Shown here one piece after another: positions 7,057 through 15,149 of a DNA stretch of 64,000 bases. The DNA comes from Salinilacustrithrix sp034522155 (GTDB taxonomy: Bacteria; Actinomycetota; Acidimicrobiia; Acidimicrobiales; Salinilacustritrichaceae). The first letter of the stretch is position 1. Every line of letters begins with the position of its first letter. Both the position numbers and the translations under genes were made by a program. Under the pieces are notes generated by a model. That model did no database searches. It was not told the origin of the DNA and worked only from the letters and a program-made list of their open reading frames with translations. The DNA lies in the NCBI GenBank assembly GCA_034522155.1, contig JAXHLP010000001.1:186001-250000 (forward strand), written 5' to 3'.

Positions 7057-8430
7057 TCACAGTTGGTCGCGGACGGTGTCCCAGCCGGGGTGGGCACGGA
7101 CCTCGGCCAGGTCGGGTTCGCCGTCGAGCAGCGCAGGGGCGGCGAAACCCGACTCCACGGCGCGTTGCACCCACTCGAGCCCCCGGTCGGGCTCGCCGGC
7201 CCGGGCCCAGGAACACGCGGTGTCGAAGGCCACCTGCGCTCGCGAGGCGTCGACGACGGCGAAGACCACCTCCCCCACTGCGGCTGCGTGGTCGAACCGT
7301 TCGGCGTAGTGGAGGTGGGTCTGCACGCTCGCAGCCGCCTCGGCGCCGGCACGGCCCTGGCCGACGAGCCGTCGGGCCAGCAGGACGGCGTTGCCCGAGT
7401 CGGCGGCGACGCTGGCCGGCACCAGGTTCGACGGACCCGACGGGTTGGCCAGGTAGGCGTCCACGAGACCGTCGAGGTCGCCACCGGCCGCCAGCTCCAC
7501 GGTCGGATGCACGAACGGCCCGACCTGTCCGCTGGCGCGCTGGAGCACACGCCGGGCACCGTGCGCATCGCCGCGACGGAGCAGGTTCCAGGCGAAGGAC
7601 TCGGCCGAGTCGGGATCGACCCCGCCGCCGAGCTCGGTCACGGTGGGCGTCGCCGGCGGCGAGGTCGGTTGACCGCGACGCCGGGGTGCCGAGCGGCGCT
7701 GACCCGGTCCCGGACCCGGCGTGTCCGGGTCGGGGGCGGGGCCCTCGACGTCGAACGTCGACGGGCCGGCCGCACCCTGCTTCGTGCGGCGGTACTCGGC
7801 GAAGTTGATGAAGGCGAGGAAGGCGGCGAAGAACGCGGCGTAGCGCAGACCCTCGTCGGCGTAGAAGTAGGCCCACACCGCGGCGCCGGCACCGACGACG
7901 ATCGAGAGGATCCGGGCCCGCTGTATCCCGAGCAGCTCCGACATCACGTTGCCTCCGTCGAGCGGACGGATCGGCAACAGGTTGGCGATCGACCACCAGA
8001 TGTTGACGTAGACCGCGAAGTACAGCACCGGCCACAGCCCGAAGCCCTGGCCGCTGGTGAAGTAGTCGAGCTGGAGCTCGAACCCGAGATCGCTCTCCCG
8101 GAGCAGGTAGGCGGGGATGCCGAGCAGCCCCAGCCCGGCGAGCGGACCGGCCAGCGACACGATGATGCTCTGCGCCTTGGACAGGCGCCGTCGCGACAGG
8201 GTGACGCCGCCGAAGCCGTGGAGCACGATGCTCGACGGCGTGCTGTAGAGCTTGAGCGCCACGGCATGACCGAGCTCGTGGACGAGGATCGACACGAGTA
8301 CGACCGCGACCCAGATGATGATGAGCCGGGCGTCGCCCAGGTTGAACGCGAGGAAGACGGTGACGAGCCAGAAGACCGGCTCGATGCGTACAGGAATCCC
8401 CGCGATCCGGAAGTGGGGCTTCGCCGACAC
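7057..8430 (-). CDS. Site-2 protease family zinc metalloprotease with TPR-like C-terminal domain
   Basis: Membrane-embedded M50 protease. The zinc motif HELGH is at residues 51-55 inside a hydrophobic helix, and the second motif NLLPIRPLDGGN is near 160-170, with about six membrane segments up to residue 215. A Pro-rich linker (about 220-260) leads to a soluble C-terminal part with TPR-like repeats, for example SFAWNLLRRGDAHGARRVLQRA and AFDTACSWARAGEPDRGLEWVQRAVESGF. No PDZ domain is seen, so it is not a classical RseP; a YwhC/Rip3-like member is likelier. The GTG at 8430 follows a TAGAGT box by 7 bases. It lies divergent to menG. Confidence 0.85.
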   Translation of the reverse strand: MSAKPHFRIAGIPVRIEPVFWLVTVFLAFNLGDARLIIIWVAVVLVSILVHELGHAVALKLYSTPSSIVLHGFGGVTLSRRRLSKAQSIIVSLAGPLAGLGLLGIPAYLLRESDLGFELQLDYFTSGQGFGLWPVLYFAVYVNIWWSIANLLPIRPLDGGNVMSELLGIQRARILSIVVGAGAAVWAYFYADEGLRYAAFFAAFLAFINFAEYRRTKQGAAGPSTFDVEGPAPDPDTPGPGPGQRRSAPRRRGQPTSPPATPTVTELGGGVDPDSAESFAWNLLRRGDAHGARRVLQRASGQVGPFVHPTVELAAGGDLDGLVDAYLANPSGPSNLVPASVAADSGNAVLLARRLVGQGRAGAEAAASVQTHLHYAERFDHAAAVGEVVFAVVDASRAQVAFDTACSWARAGEPDRGLEWVQRAVESGFAAPALLDGEPDLAEVRAHPGWDTVRDQL

Positions 8431-8437
8431 GCCGGCG

Positions 8438-8443
8438 ACTCTA
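8438..8443 (-). promoter_or_regulatory. -10 box of the site-2 protease gene (TAGAGT), leaderless type
   Basis: TAGAGT on the minus strand ends 7 bases before the GTG start at 8430. No Shine-Dalgarno sequence. Confidence 0.55.
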
Positions 8444-8526
8444 CGGCGTGCACCGACGGGCCGATCATCGTCGCGCGGCCCGTGCTGCATGCGACGAGAT
8501 GGCGACGGAGTCGGACCCGCCAGACC

Positions 8527-8532
8527 TACGAT
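8527..8532 (+). promoter_or_regulatory. menG -10 box (TACGAT), leaderless type
   Basis: TACGAT ends 6 bases before the GTG start of menG, so transcription should begin at or next to the start codon. Confidence 0.6.
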
Positions 8533-8538
8533 CGCCCT

Positions 8539-9249
8539 GTGGCGACCACCGACCTCCCCGACGCCGACGAGCTCCCCCAGGGCGAGGAGAAGGCGGCGGC
8601 CGTGCGCGCGATGTTCGACTCGATCGCGCCCCGCTACGACCTCGTCAACCGCATCATGACCTTCCGCCTCGACGTGGGCTGGCGCGAGCGGGCCATCAGC
8701 GCCCTCGATCTCGGCACCCGGTCGGTCGTGGTCGACCTGGCGTGCGGGACCGGCGACATGTGCCGCGACCTGACCGATGCCGGCATGCGGCCCATCGGCG
8801 TCGACGTGTCCTTCGGGATGCTCGCCGCGGCCCGCACCGGCGCGCCGCTCGTCCACGGCGATGGCCTCGGTCTGCCGTTCCCCGATCACTCGATCGACGG
8901 GGTCACCTGCGGTTTCGCGCTCCGCAACTTCGTGGCGCTCGAGCCCCTCTTCGCCGAGCTCTCCCGCGTGCTGCGGCCCGGTGGCCGCATCTCGCTGCTG
9001 GACGTGGCCGAACCACCCAACCGGCTGCTCAAGTGGGGCCACTCGATCTACTTCGGCACGGTCGTGCCCGTGATCGGGGGCTTGCTGTCCGACAAGGCCG
9101 CGTACCGGTACCTGCCGAAGTCGGTGGCCTACCTGCCCGAGCCGGCGGCACTGCGCCAGCTGATCGTCGACGCCGGGTTCATCGACGTCGAACGAGCCCT
9201 GCTGACCGGCGGTATCAGCCAGCTCTACACCGGTACGCGGGTCCGATGA
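8539..9249 (+). CDS. menG: Demethylmenaquinone methyltransferase
   Basis: SAM-dependent C-methyltransferase (UbiE/MenG) for the last step of menaquinone synthesis. The 236-residue protein opens with the family signature VRAMFDSIAPRYDLVNRIMTF and SAM motif I VVDLACGTGDMCRDL (about 69-83), and later has GFALRNF and RVLRPGGRISLLDVAEP. Because all the neighbouring quinone genes are men genes and no ubi-only gene is present, MenG is preferred over UbiE. The GTG at 8539 follows a TACGAT -10 by 6 bases; the longer upstream frame is spurious. The stop overlaps the menF start as ATGA. Confidence 0.93.
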   Translation: MATTDLPDADELPQGEEKAAAVRAMFDSIAPRYDLVNRIMTFRLDVGWRERAISALDLGTRSVVVDLACGTGDMCRDLTDAGMRPIGVDVSFGMLAAARTGAPLVHGDGLGLPFPDHSIDGVTCGFALRNFVALEPLFAELSRVLRPGGRISLLDVAEPPNRLLKWGHSIYFGTVVPVIGGLLSDKAAYRYLPKSVAYLPEPAALRQLIVDAGFIDVERALLTGGISQLYTGTRVR

Positions 9250-10457
9250 CCGGTCCCGGTGTCGCCGTGACCCGTCGGCTCGACGCCGACCTCGACCTCC
9301 TCGACGTCGCTGGCCACGACGGGCACCTGTTCGAGAAGGGCTCCGACGGACTCGCCGGCCGAGGCGAGGCGCTCCGGGTCGACGTCTCGACCACCGACGC
9401 GGACGGCATGCGGGCGGTGTCCGAGGCGCTGGCCGAGCTCGAGGTCGACGACGAGGTGCGCCGGTCGGGGACCGGCCCGGTCGCGTTCGCGGCCATCCCG
9501 TTCGACGCGTCGGCTCCCGCGACGTTCGTCGTCCCGTCGATCACGGTCGGCAAGGCAGCCGACGGCACCCGCTGGATCACCCGGGTCGGCGGCGACGACG
9601 CCTCACTCGAGGCGCCGACACGTGCCGAGCGCCGCGCCCGACGCTACGAGGTCGAGGCCGTCCAGGATCCAGACGATTGGATGGCGGAGGTCCGCCATGC
9701 CACCAAGCGCATCGCCGATGGCACGTTCCAGAAGGTCGTGCTGGCCCGCGAGCTACGCGTCACCGCTGACGGGCCCATCCCCCGTGCCACGTTGCTGCGC
9801 CGCCTGCGGACCGCCTTCCCCGGCTGTTTCAGCTTTGCCGTGGGACCGATGATCGGTGCGTCGCCCGAACTGCTGGTCTCCCGCGCCGGGGAGATGGTCC
9901 ACGCCCACCCGATGGCCGGCACCGCACCCCGGGGCGGGGACCCGACCACCGACGCCAAGCTCGCCGCCTCCCTGCTGGCGTCGACCAAGGACCGGGCCGA
10001 GCACCAGATCACGATCGACATGGTCTGGGAGACGCTGCTGCCGTTCTGCTCCTACGTCGACTCCGAGCCCGAGCCCTCGGTCGTGGCGGTGGCCAACGTC
10101 CAGCACCTCGCGTCGATGGTCGAGGGCCGCCTGTCGAGTCCGGCGGCGTCGGTGCTCGAGCTGGTCAGCGAGCTCCATCCGACTCCCGCCGTGGCCGGCT
10201 GGCCGCTGGCGCCGGCGCTCGAGCACCTCCGGGCCCACGAGGATCTCGACCGCGACCGCTACGCCGGCGCGGTCGGCTGGGTCGATGCCGAGGGCAACGG
10301 AACCTGGGCGGTGGGCATCCGCTCCGCGATCGTCGACGGCGCGACCGCCCGCCTCTTCGCCGGGGTGGGCGTGGTCGCCGACTCCGATGCGGCCGCCGAG
10401 CTGGCCGAGACCGACGCCAAGTTCCAGGCCGTGCTGTCGGCCATCATCCAGCCCTGA
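9246..10457 (+). CDS. menF: Isochorismate synthase
   Basis: Converts chorismate to isochorismate, the entry step of menaquinone synthesis. The 403-residue protein has the chorismate-binding domain in its C-terminal two thirds: KVVLARELRV, GASPELLVSRAGEMVHAHPMAGTA, STKDRAEHQITIDMV, ELHPTPAVAGWP, and the end AGVGVVADSDAAAELAETDAKFQAVL. The N-terminal ~150 residues are variable, as usual. ATGA overlap with menG indicates an operon. It could serve siderophore synthesis instead, but the surrounding men genes argue for menaquinone. Confidence 0.9.
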   Translation: MTGPGVAVTRRLDADLDLLDVAGHDGHLFEKGSDGLAGRGEALRVDVSTTDADGMRAVSEALAELEVDDEVRRSGTGPVAFAAIPFDASAPATFVVPSITVGKAADGTRWITRVGGDDASLEAPTRAERRARRYEVEAVQDPDDWMAEVRHATKRIADGTFQKVVLARELRVTADGPIPRATLLRRLRTAFPGCFSFAVGPMIGASPELLVSRAGEMVHAHPMAGTAPRGGDPTTDAKLAASLLASTKDRAEHQITIDMVWETLLPFCSYVDSEPEPSVVAVANVQHLASMVEGRLSSPAASVLELVSELHPTPAVAGWPLAPALEHLRAHEDLDRDRYAGAVGWVDAEGNGTWAVGIRSAIVDGATARLFAGVGVVADSDAAAELAETDAKFQAVLSAIIQP

Positions 10458-10487
10458 CCTGCTGCGCGCGGGTCCGTCCGGTGCGGT

Positions 10488-12158
10488 TCAAGACGCGGTC
10501 AGCGCTCGCGCCACGACATCGGCAAGTCGCTCGTGGACGGCGACGTTCGCGTCGCGGTCCGTGCGTACGACGACCACCCGGACGCCCGGCTTCCAGTCGA
10601 GAGCGTCGAGCGAGTCGACCGCCTCGGCGTCGACGCCGTAGGACCGGGCCAGCTCGACCAGGTCGATCCCGTGCGGGGTGCCGAAGAGGCGCTCGAACCG
10701 CGCTGCGGGCAGCTCGGTCCGTTGCGGAAGGAACGAGAAGATGCCGCCGCCGTCGTTGTCGATGACCACCACGGTCAGGTCGACGCCGCGGTCGGCGAGA
10801 CCGAGCAGGCCGTTGGAGTCGTGCACGAAGGCCAGATCGCCGATCAGGAGTGTCGTCTTGGCGCCGGTGAGCGCGGCGCCGACCGCGGTCGAGACGACAC
10901 CGTCGATTCCGTTGGCGCCGCGGTTGGCCATGATCCGCAGGTCGCGGCGGCCGACGCCGAACCATTCGACGTCGCGCACCGGCATCGACGACGACGCCAC
11001 GAGGACGGCACCCGGTGGCAGCGTTCGGGTCAGGTGCCGGGCCACGCCCGGTTCGGTCAGCGTCTCGCCGGTCAGCTCGCCGTCGATCGCCGCGGCAGCC
11101 AGGCGGCCGGCCTCGTGCCAGGCGTCCCGCCACCCGGCCACCGGCTCGTGGCCATCGGGCGCGGCCGGGACGGCATCGAGCACCACCGCCGCCCGGTGCG
11201 ACGGGTCGGGCCACCACGGCTCGGGGACGACGACGATCTCCTGCGGCGCGGCGTGGTCGAGCCACTGGCCGAGCACCTTCGAGGCGGGCATGGCACCCGA
11301 ACGGATGACCACATCGGGTCGGACCCGGTCGGCGAACGGCGACCGCAGCAGCGCATCGAAGCCGTCGATGCTCGACGGACCGGCACAGCCCGAGGCCGGG
11401 TCGGCCAGGATCGGCCAACCGAGGTCGTCGGCGAGCGCGACCACGGCGTCAGGGTCGGCCGTGCCGCGACCGGCGACCACGATCCCCCGACCGGCCCCGA
11501 TGTCGGCGTCGAGGACGGGAGCACGACGTGCGGCGCGAAGCCGCGTGTGCCAGGGGCCGTCGCCACGCGCCGGCGGCAGCGGGCCGGCCACGCCGACGAG
11601 AGGCTCGCGGAAGGGCAGATTGAGCTGGACCGGCCCCGGCCAGTCGGCCGTGGCCTCGGCCCAGCACCGGGCCGCCAGCGACCGCCAGGTCCCCGCCTGC
11701 GAACCCTCGGCCACGCCCGGATCGGTGGAGAAGCGCACCGACCGTCCGTAGAGGTGGGTCTGATCGACGGTCTGGGGGGCCGCGACGTCGCGCCACTCGG
11801 GGGGCCGATCGGCGCTGCAGACGATGAGCGGGACACCAGCGAGGTCGGCCTCGACCACCGCCGGGTGGAGCTCGACGACCGCGGTCCCGCTCGTGGTGAC
11901 CACGACCACCGGTCGGCGGGCCGTGGCGGCGAGGCCGAGGGCGAGGAACGACCCGGAGCGCTCGTCGTGGTGGACGTGGACCGTCACCCGCTCGTCGGCC
12001 GAAAGCGCCAGGGTCAGCGGCGTCGACCGGGAACCCGGACAGACCACGGCGTCGGTGAGGCCGCACCGGACCCACTCGTCCACGAGGGTGGCGCAGAACG
12101 TGGCCTGGACCTCGGTGCTCCAGCCACGGTCGCCGGGATCGCCGAGGCCGTCGCTCAC
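10488..12158 (-). CDS. menD: SEPHCHC synthase MenD (thiamine diphosphate enzyme)
   Basis: Adds the succinyl-semialdehyde-TPP unit from 2-oxoglutarate to isochorismate. The 556-residue protein starts WSTEVQATFCATLVDEWVRCGL and has CPGSRSTPLTLAL, HHDERSGSFLALGLA with the conserved Glu, and TTSGTAVVELHPAVVEA, typical of MenD. The C-terminal TPP-binding region NRGANGIDGVVSTAVGAAL and LIGDLAFVHDSNGLL is intact, with the final magnesium-binding part NDGGGIFSFL. I chose the GTG at 12158; a longer ORF reaches 12299 but its extra residues look non-coding. It is convergent with menF and divergent from menH. Confidence 0.93.
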   Translation of the reverse strand: MSDGLGDPGDRGWSTEVQATFCATLVDEWVRCGLTDAVVCPGSRSTPLTLALSADERVTVHVHHDERSGSFLALGLAATARRPVVVVTTSGTAVVELHPAVVEADLAGVPLIVCSADRPPEWRDVAAPQTVDQTHLYGRSVRFSTDPGVAEGSQAGTWRSLAARCWAEATADWPGPVQLNLPFREPLVGVAGPLPPARGDGPWHTRLRAARRAPVLDADIGAGRGIVVAGRGTADPDAVVALADDLGWPILADPASGCAGPSSIDGFDALLRSPFADRVRPDVVIRSGAMPASKVLGQWLDHAAPQEIVVVPEPWWPDPSHRAAVVLDAVPAAPDGHEPVAGWRDAWHEAGRLAAAAIDGELTGETLTEPGVARHLTRTLPPGAVLVASSSMPVRDVEWFGVGRRDLRIMANRGANGIDGVVSTAVGAALTGAKTTLLIGDLAFVHDSNGLLGLADRGVDLTVVVIDNDGGGIFSFLPQRTELPAARFERLFGTPHGIDLVELARSYGVDAEAVDSLDALDWKPGVRVVVVRTDRDANVAVHERLADVVARALTAS

Positions 12159-12183
12159 GGCAGGTATGTCACCATGCCGGACC

Positions 12184-12939
12184 ATGTCGTTGCACGCCGA
12201 GCGCGAGGGGGAGGGTCCGCCCATCGTCCTCGTGCACGGGTTCACCCAGACGCGAAACTGCTGGGGCCCGATCGCCACCGACCTCCGGGCCGACCACACC
12301 GTGGTACGAGTCGACGCCCCCGGTCACGGCATGTCGTCAGAGGTGCCGGCCGGGCTGCGGGACGGCGGCCTGATGATCGCCGACCAGGGCGGCGAGGCCA
12401 CCTACCTCGGGTACTCCATGGGCGGGCGGTACCTGATCCACCTCGCGCTGGCCGATACCGAGCTGGTGAGGGGGCTGGTACTCGTCGGTGCCACCGCCGG
12501 CATCGACGACCCCGCCGAGCGGGCCGCCCGCGCCGAGGCCGACCAGGCCACCGCAACACGCATCCGCGAACTGGGCCTGCGCGAGTTCGTCGAGACCTGG
12601 GTCGCCGCGCCGATGTTCGCCGGCCTGCCGCCCGAGCACCAGTTCCGGATGGAACGCATGGAGAACACCGTCGACGGGCTGGAGAGCTCTGTGGTCCAGG
12701 CCGGCACCGGCAGCCAGGACCCGTCGTGGGACGAGCTCCACCGCCTCGACATGCCCGTGCTGGTGGTCACCGGCGCGCTCGACGAGAAGTACACCGCGCT
12801 CGGCGAGCGCCTCGTCGACTCGATCGGCGCCAACGCCCGGCTCGAGGTGCTCGCCGGAGCCGGTCACGCCGCCCATCTCGAAGACGCGCCCGCGTTCCTC
12901 ACCGTGCTGCGAGCCTGGCTCGACCGACACGGGCTCTGA
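12184..12939 (+). CDS. menH: Alpha/beta hydrolase, likely SHCHC synthase
   Basis: Likely removes pyruvate from SEPHCHC to give SHCHC, right after MenD. The 251-residue alpha/beta hydrolase has the oxyanion region VLVHGFTQTRNCW, the nucleophile elbow GYSMGGR (Ser near residue 81), a helical cap, VVTGALDEKY with the acid residue, and the C-terminal histidine in GAGHAAHLEDAPAF. GYSMGGR and position beside menD favour MenH over a generic hydrolase. The ATG at 12184 is 26 bases from the divergent menD start. The 3' end is followed by a dispersed inverted-repeat element. Confidence 0.82.
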   Translation: MSLHAEREGEGPPIVLVHGFTQTRNCWGPIATDLRADHTVVRVDAPGHGMSSEVPAGLRDGGLMIADQGGEATYLGYSMGGRYLIHLALADTELVRGLVLVGATAGIDDPAERAARAEADQATATRIRELGLREFVETWVAAPMFAGLPPEHQFRMERMENTVDGLESSVVQAGTGSQDPSWDELHRLDMPVLVVTGALDEKYTALGERLVDSIGANARLEVLAGAGHAAHLEDAPAFLTVLRAWLDRHGL

Positions 12940-12941
12940 GC

Positions 12942-12971
12942 ACCTGCGCTGCACGAGCGATGGTCGCAGGT
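12942..12971. repeat. Dispersed inverted-repeat element, copy 1
   Basis: ACCTGCG, 16 spacer bases, then CGCAGGT. The arms, spacing and most spacer bases match a second copy at 33422-33451. It lies between the convergent 3' ends of menH and menA, where it could also act as a weak terminator. Confidence 0.6.
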
Positions 12972-13037
12972 CCGCCGTTCGTCGATCTCGAAGTGCCGGA
13001 CGGTGCGGTCGCGGGGCTCGACCATTCCCGACGAAGG

Positions 13038-13934
13038 TCACACCCCCGCCCACAGGCCGACGGTCAGGAGCCCGCCGAACGCGAGCTGCACCCGACCGGT
13101 CGCCTCGAGCACCGGGATCAGGTCGGCGCCCGCGGCGCCGGCCCGGACGGCGCGGATCGGGGCGACCATGAGCAGCCCGGCGAGCAGAGCCACCGCCGCC
13201 GGCGGACGAAGCACCGCCAGCGGGATCACCAGGAGCAGCGCCATGGCGAGCATGGCGACGTAGACCCCGCGCGTCCGCCGCTCGCCCAAGCGGACGGCCA
13301 GCGTTCGTTTCCCGACGACCCGGTCACCCGGGATGTCACGGAGGTTGTTGGTGACCAAGAGTGCGGTGGCCAGCAGACCCACCGGGACCGAGGCCACCGC
13401 GCTCAGACCGGTGAGCTCCTCGACCTGCACGTAGGTGGAGCCGACGGTGGCGACCACACCGAAGAACACGAAGACGAAGACCTCGCCGAGACCGAGATAG
13501 CCGTACGGCCTGGGCCCGCCGGTGTAGAACCAGCCGGCGGCCATGCTGAGGGCACCGACGACGACGAGCTCGGGTCCGACGGCCACGGCGAGCGCCAGCC
13601 CGGCCAGGCCGGCGACGCCGAAACTAACGAAGGCCGCACGCTTCACGGCCGAGGGTGACACGAGCCCCCACCCCACGAGCCGGACCGGACCGACCCGGGC
13701 GCCCGGATCATCGGCGCCGCGGACGCCGTCGCTGTAGTCGTTGGCGAAGTTGGTGGCGACCTGCAGGGCGAGCGCCACGACGCCGGCGGCCACGGTCCGC
13801 CACACGATGATCGGCCCATCGACGCCCCGGGCCGCGGCCGTCCCGACGAGCACGGGCACCACCGCGGCGGGCAGGGTGCGCACCCGCGCCCCCGCCACCC
13901 ACGCACGGACACCGGTCGGGGCTCGATCGCTCAC
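13038..13934 (-). CDS. menA: 1,4-dihydroxy-2-naphthoate polyprenyltransferase
   Basis: Membrane UbiA-family enzyme that prenylates DHNA and releases CO2 to give demethylmenaquinone. The 298-residue protein has about eight hydrophobic segments and both Asp-rich motifs: NFANDYSDGVRGADD near residue 65 and NNLRDIPGDRVVGKRTLAVRLGE near 195. The GTG at 13934 gives a compact start VSDRAPTGVRAWVAGARVRTLPAA, typical of MenA; the longer frame upstream is spurious. It faces menE divergently across a 150-bp region with a 10-bp inverted repeat. Confidence 0.93.
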   Translation of the reverse strand: MSDRAPTGVRAWVAGARVRTLPAAVVPVLVGTAAARGVDGPIIVWRTVAAGVVALALQVATNFANDYSDGVRGADDPGARVGPVRLVGWGLVSPSAVKRAAFVSFGVAGLAGLALAVAVGPELVVVGALSMAAGWFYTGGPRPYGYLGLGEVFVFVFFGVVATVGSTYVQVEELTGLSAVASVPVGLLATALLVTNNLRDIPGDRVVGKRTLAVRLGERRTRGVYVAMLAMALLLVIPLAVLRPPAAVALLAGLLMVAPIRAVRAGAAGADLIPVLEATGRVQLAFGGLLTVGLWAGV

Positions 13935-13998
13935 GGCCAGCAGGTTCCCACACCACCCGCTCCTGCTCCGGTTTCGCCCACCCGACCCCGCCCCGAAA

Positions 13999-14054
13999 CC
14001 CGTTCTGGTGGGCCGTTCCGCCATGTCGATGTCGAATTCGGCGGCCAGAACGGG
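13999..14054. promoter_or_regulatory. Long-spaced inverted repeat between menA and menE (operator candidate)
   Basis: CCCGTTCTGG (13999-14008) and its exact complement CCAGAACGGG (14045-14054) are 36 bases apart, with a palindromic CGAATTCG between them. The right arm ends 17 bases before the menE -10 box. Placement between two divergent starts suggests a protein site rather than a terminator. Confidence 0.45.
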
Positions 14055-14071
14055 GTGGGGGTGGGCCGTCG

Positions 14072-14077
14072 TAGCCT
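14072..14077 (+). promoter_or_regulatory. menE -10 box (TAGCCT), leaderless type
   Basis: TAGCCT ends 7 bases before the GTG start of menE. Confidence 0.55.
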
Positions 14078-14084
14078 GGACCGC

Positions 14085-15149
14085 GTGGGAGTACTGGTCG
14101 GCCTCGAGGCGCAGGGAGCTCGGTTCGTCGACGACCTGCGACGGGCCTGGAACCGGGGCGATGCGGTCCTGCCCATCGATCCCCGACTGCCGGCAGCGGC
14201 GCAGGAGCGACTCGTGAACACGCTGCGGGTCGGCGAGGCGGTCGAGGATGGGGTCGCCCTCGTGGTGTCGACCAGCGGGACGACGGGCGAGCCCAAGGGC
14301 GTGGTGCTCACCCACGACCACGTTGCCGCCTCGGCCGAAGCCACCTCAGCGCGCCTCGGCATCGACCCCGAGCACCATCGCTGGCTGGCGTGTCTGCCCC
14401 TGGCCCACGTCGGCGGGCTGTCGGTGGTCACCCGGGCCCTGCACACCGGGGCAGGGCTCACCGTCCACGACCGCTTCGACGCCGACGCGGTCGACCACGC
14501 TGCCCACGACGGCTGCACGCACGTGTCGCTGGTGGCCACCGCCATGGCCAGGATCGACACGACCCGCTGGGACCTGATCGTCCTCGGTGGCTCGGCACCA
14601 CCGCCCGACCGACCGTCGAACAGCGTCGCCACCTACGGCATGACCGAGACCGGCAGCGGTGTGGTCTACGACGGCGTCCCCCTCCCCGGCGTCGAGGTGA
14701 CGACGTCGAACGGCGAGCTGTGGCTGCGGGGCCCGATGATCGCCGAGCACTACCGCGACGGCACGCGGGTGGTCGACGACGAGGGTTGGCTGCACACCGA
14801 CGACCTCGGCACCGTCGCCGATGGCCTCGTGGACGTGGAGGGACGCCGCGGCGACCTGATCATCACCGGCGGTGAGAACGTCCACCCAGATCCCGTGGAA
14901 CGACGGCTGCGGGCACATCCGGGAATCGTCGACGCCGCCGTCGTCGGTCGCGCTGATCCGGCCTGGGGCCAGCGGGTCGTCGCCGTGGTCGAGCTCACGG
15001 ATCCAGCCGCCGCTCCCCCGTCGGTCGACGAGCTCGGTGACTGGATCCGGGCCGCGCTGCCGTCGTGGGCCGCGCCGAAGGAGGTCGAGATCCGAGACGT
15101 CCTTCCCCGCACGACGCTCGGGAAGGTCCGACGGACCGAACTGCGCTGA
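14085..15149 (+). CDS. menE: o-Succinylbenzoate-CoA ligase
   Basis: AMP-forming ligase that activates o-succinylbenzoate for ring closure by MenB. The 354-residue protein is short for the superfamily, as is common for MenE. It has the P-loop VVSTSGTTGEPKGVVLTHDH (about 61-80), ACLPLAHVGGLSVV, ATYGMTETGSGVVYDG, DDLGTVADGLVDVEGRRGDLIITGGENVHP, and the C-terminal lysine in LPRTTLGKVRRTEL. I chose the GTG at 14085 because a TAGCCT box sits 7 bases upstream. Its stop and that of the facing SDR gene together form the palindrome TGATCA. menB and menC are not in the window. Confidence 0.88.
   Translation: MGVLVGLEAQGARFVDDLRRAWNRGDAVLPIDPRLPAAAQERLVNTLRVGEAVEDGVALVVSTSGTTGEPKGVVLTHDHVAASAEATSARLGIDPEHHRWLACLPLAHVGGLSVVTRALHTGAGLTVHDRFDADAVDHAAHDGCTHVSLVATAMARIDTTRWDLIVLGGSAPPPDRPSNSVATYGMTETGSGVVYDGVPLPGVEVTTSNGELWLRGPMIAEHYRDGTRVVDDEGWLHTDDLGTVADGLVDVEGRRGDLIITGGENVHPDPVERRLRAHPGIVDAAVVGRADPAWGQRVVAVVELTDPAAAPPSVDELGDWIRAALPSWAAPKEVEIRDVLPRTTLGKVRRTELR

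Noticed and set aside
8448..8538. Upstream extension of menG (in-frame starts before 8539)
   Set aside because: The extension looks non-coding, overlaps the promoter of the divergent protease gene, and would run through the TACGAT -10 box.
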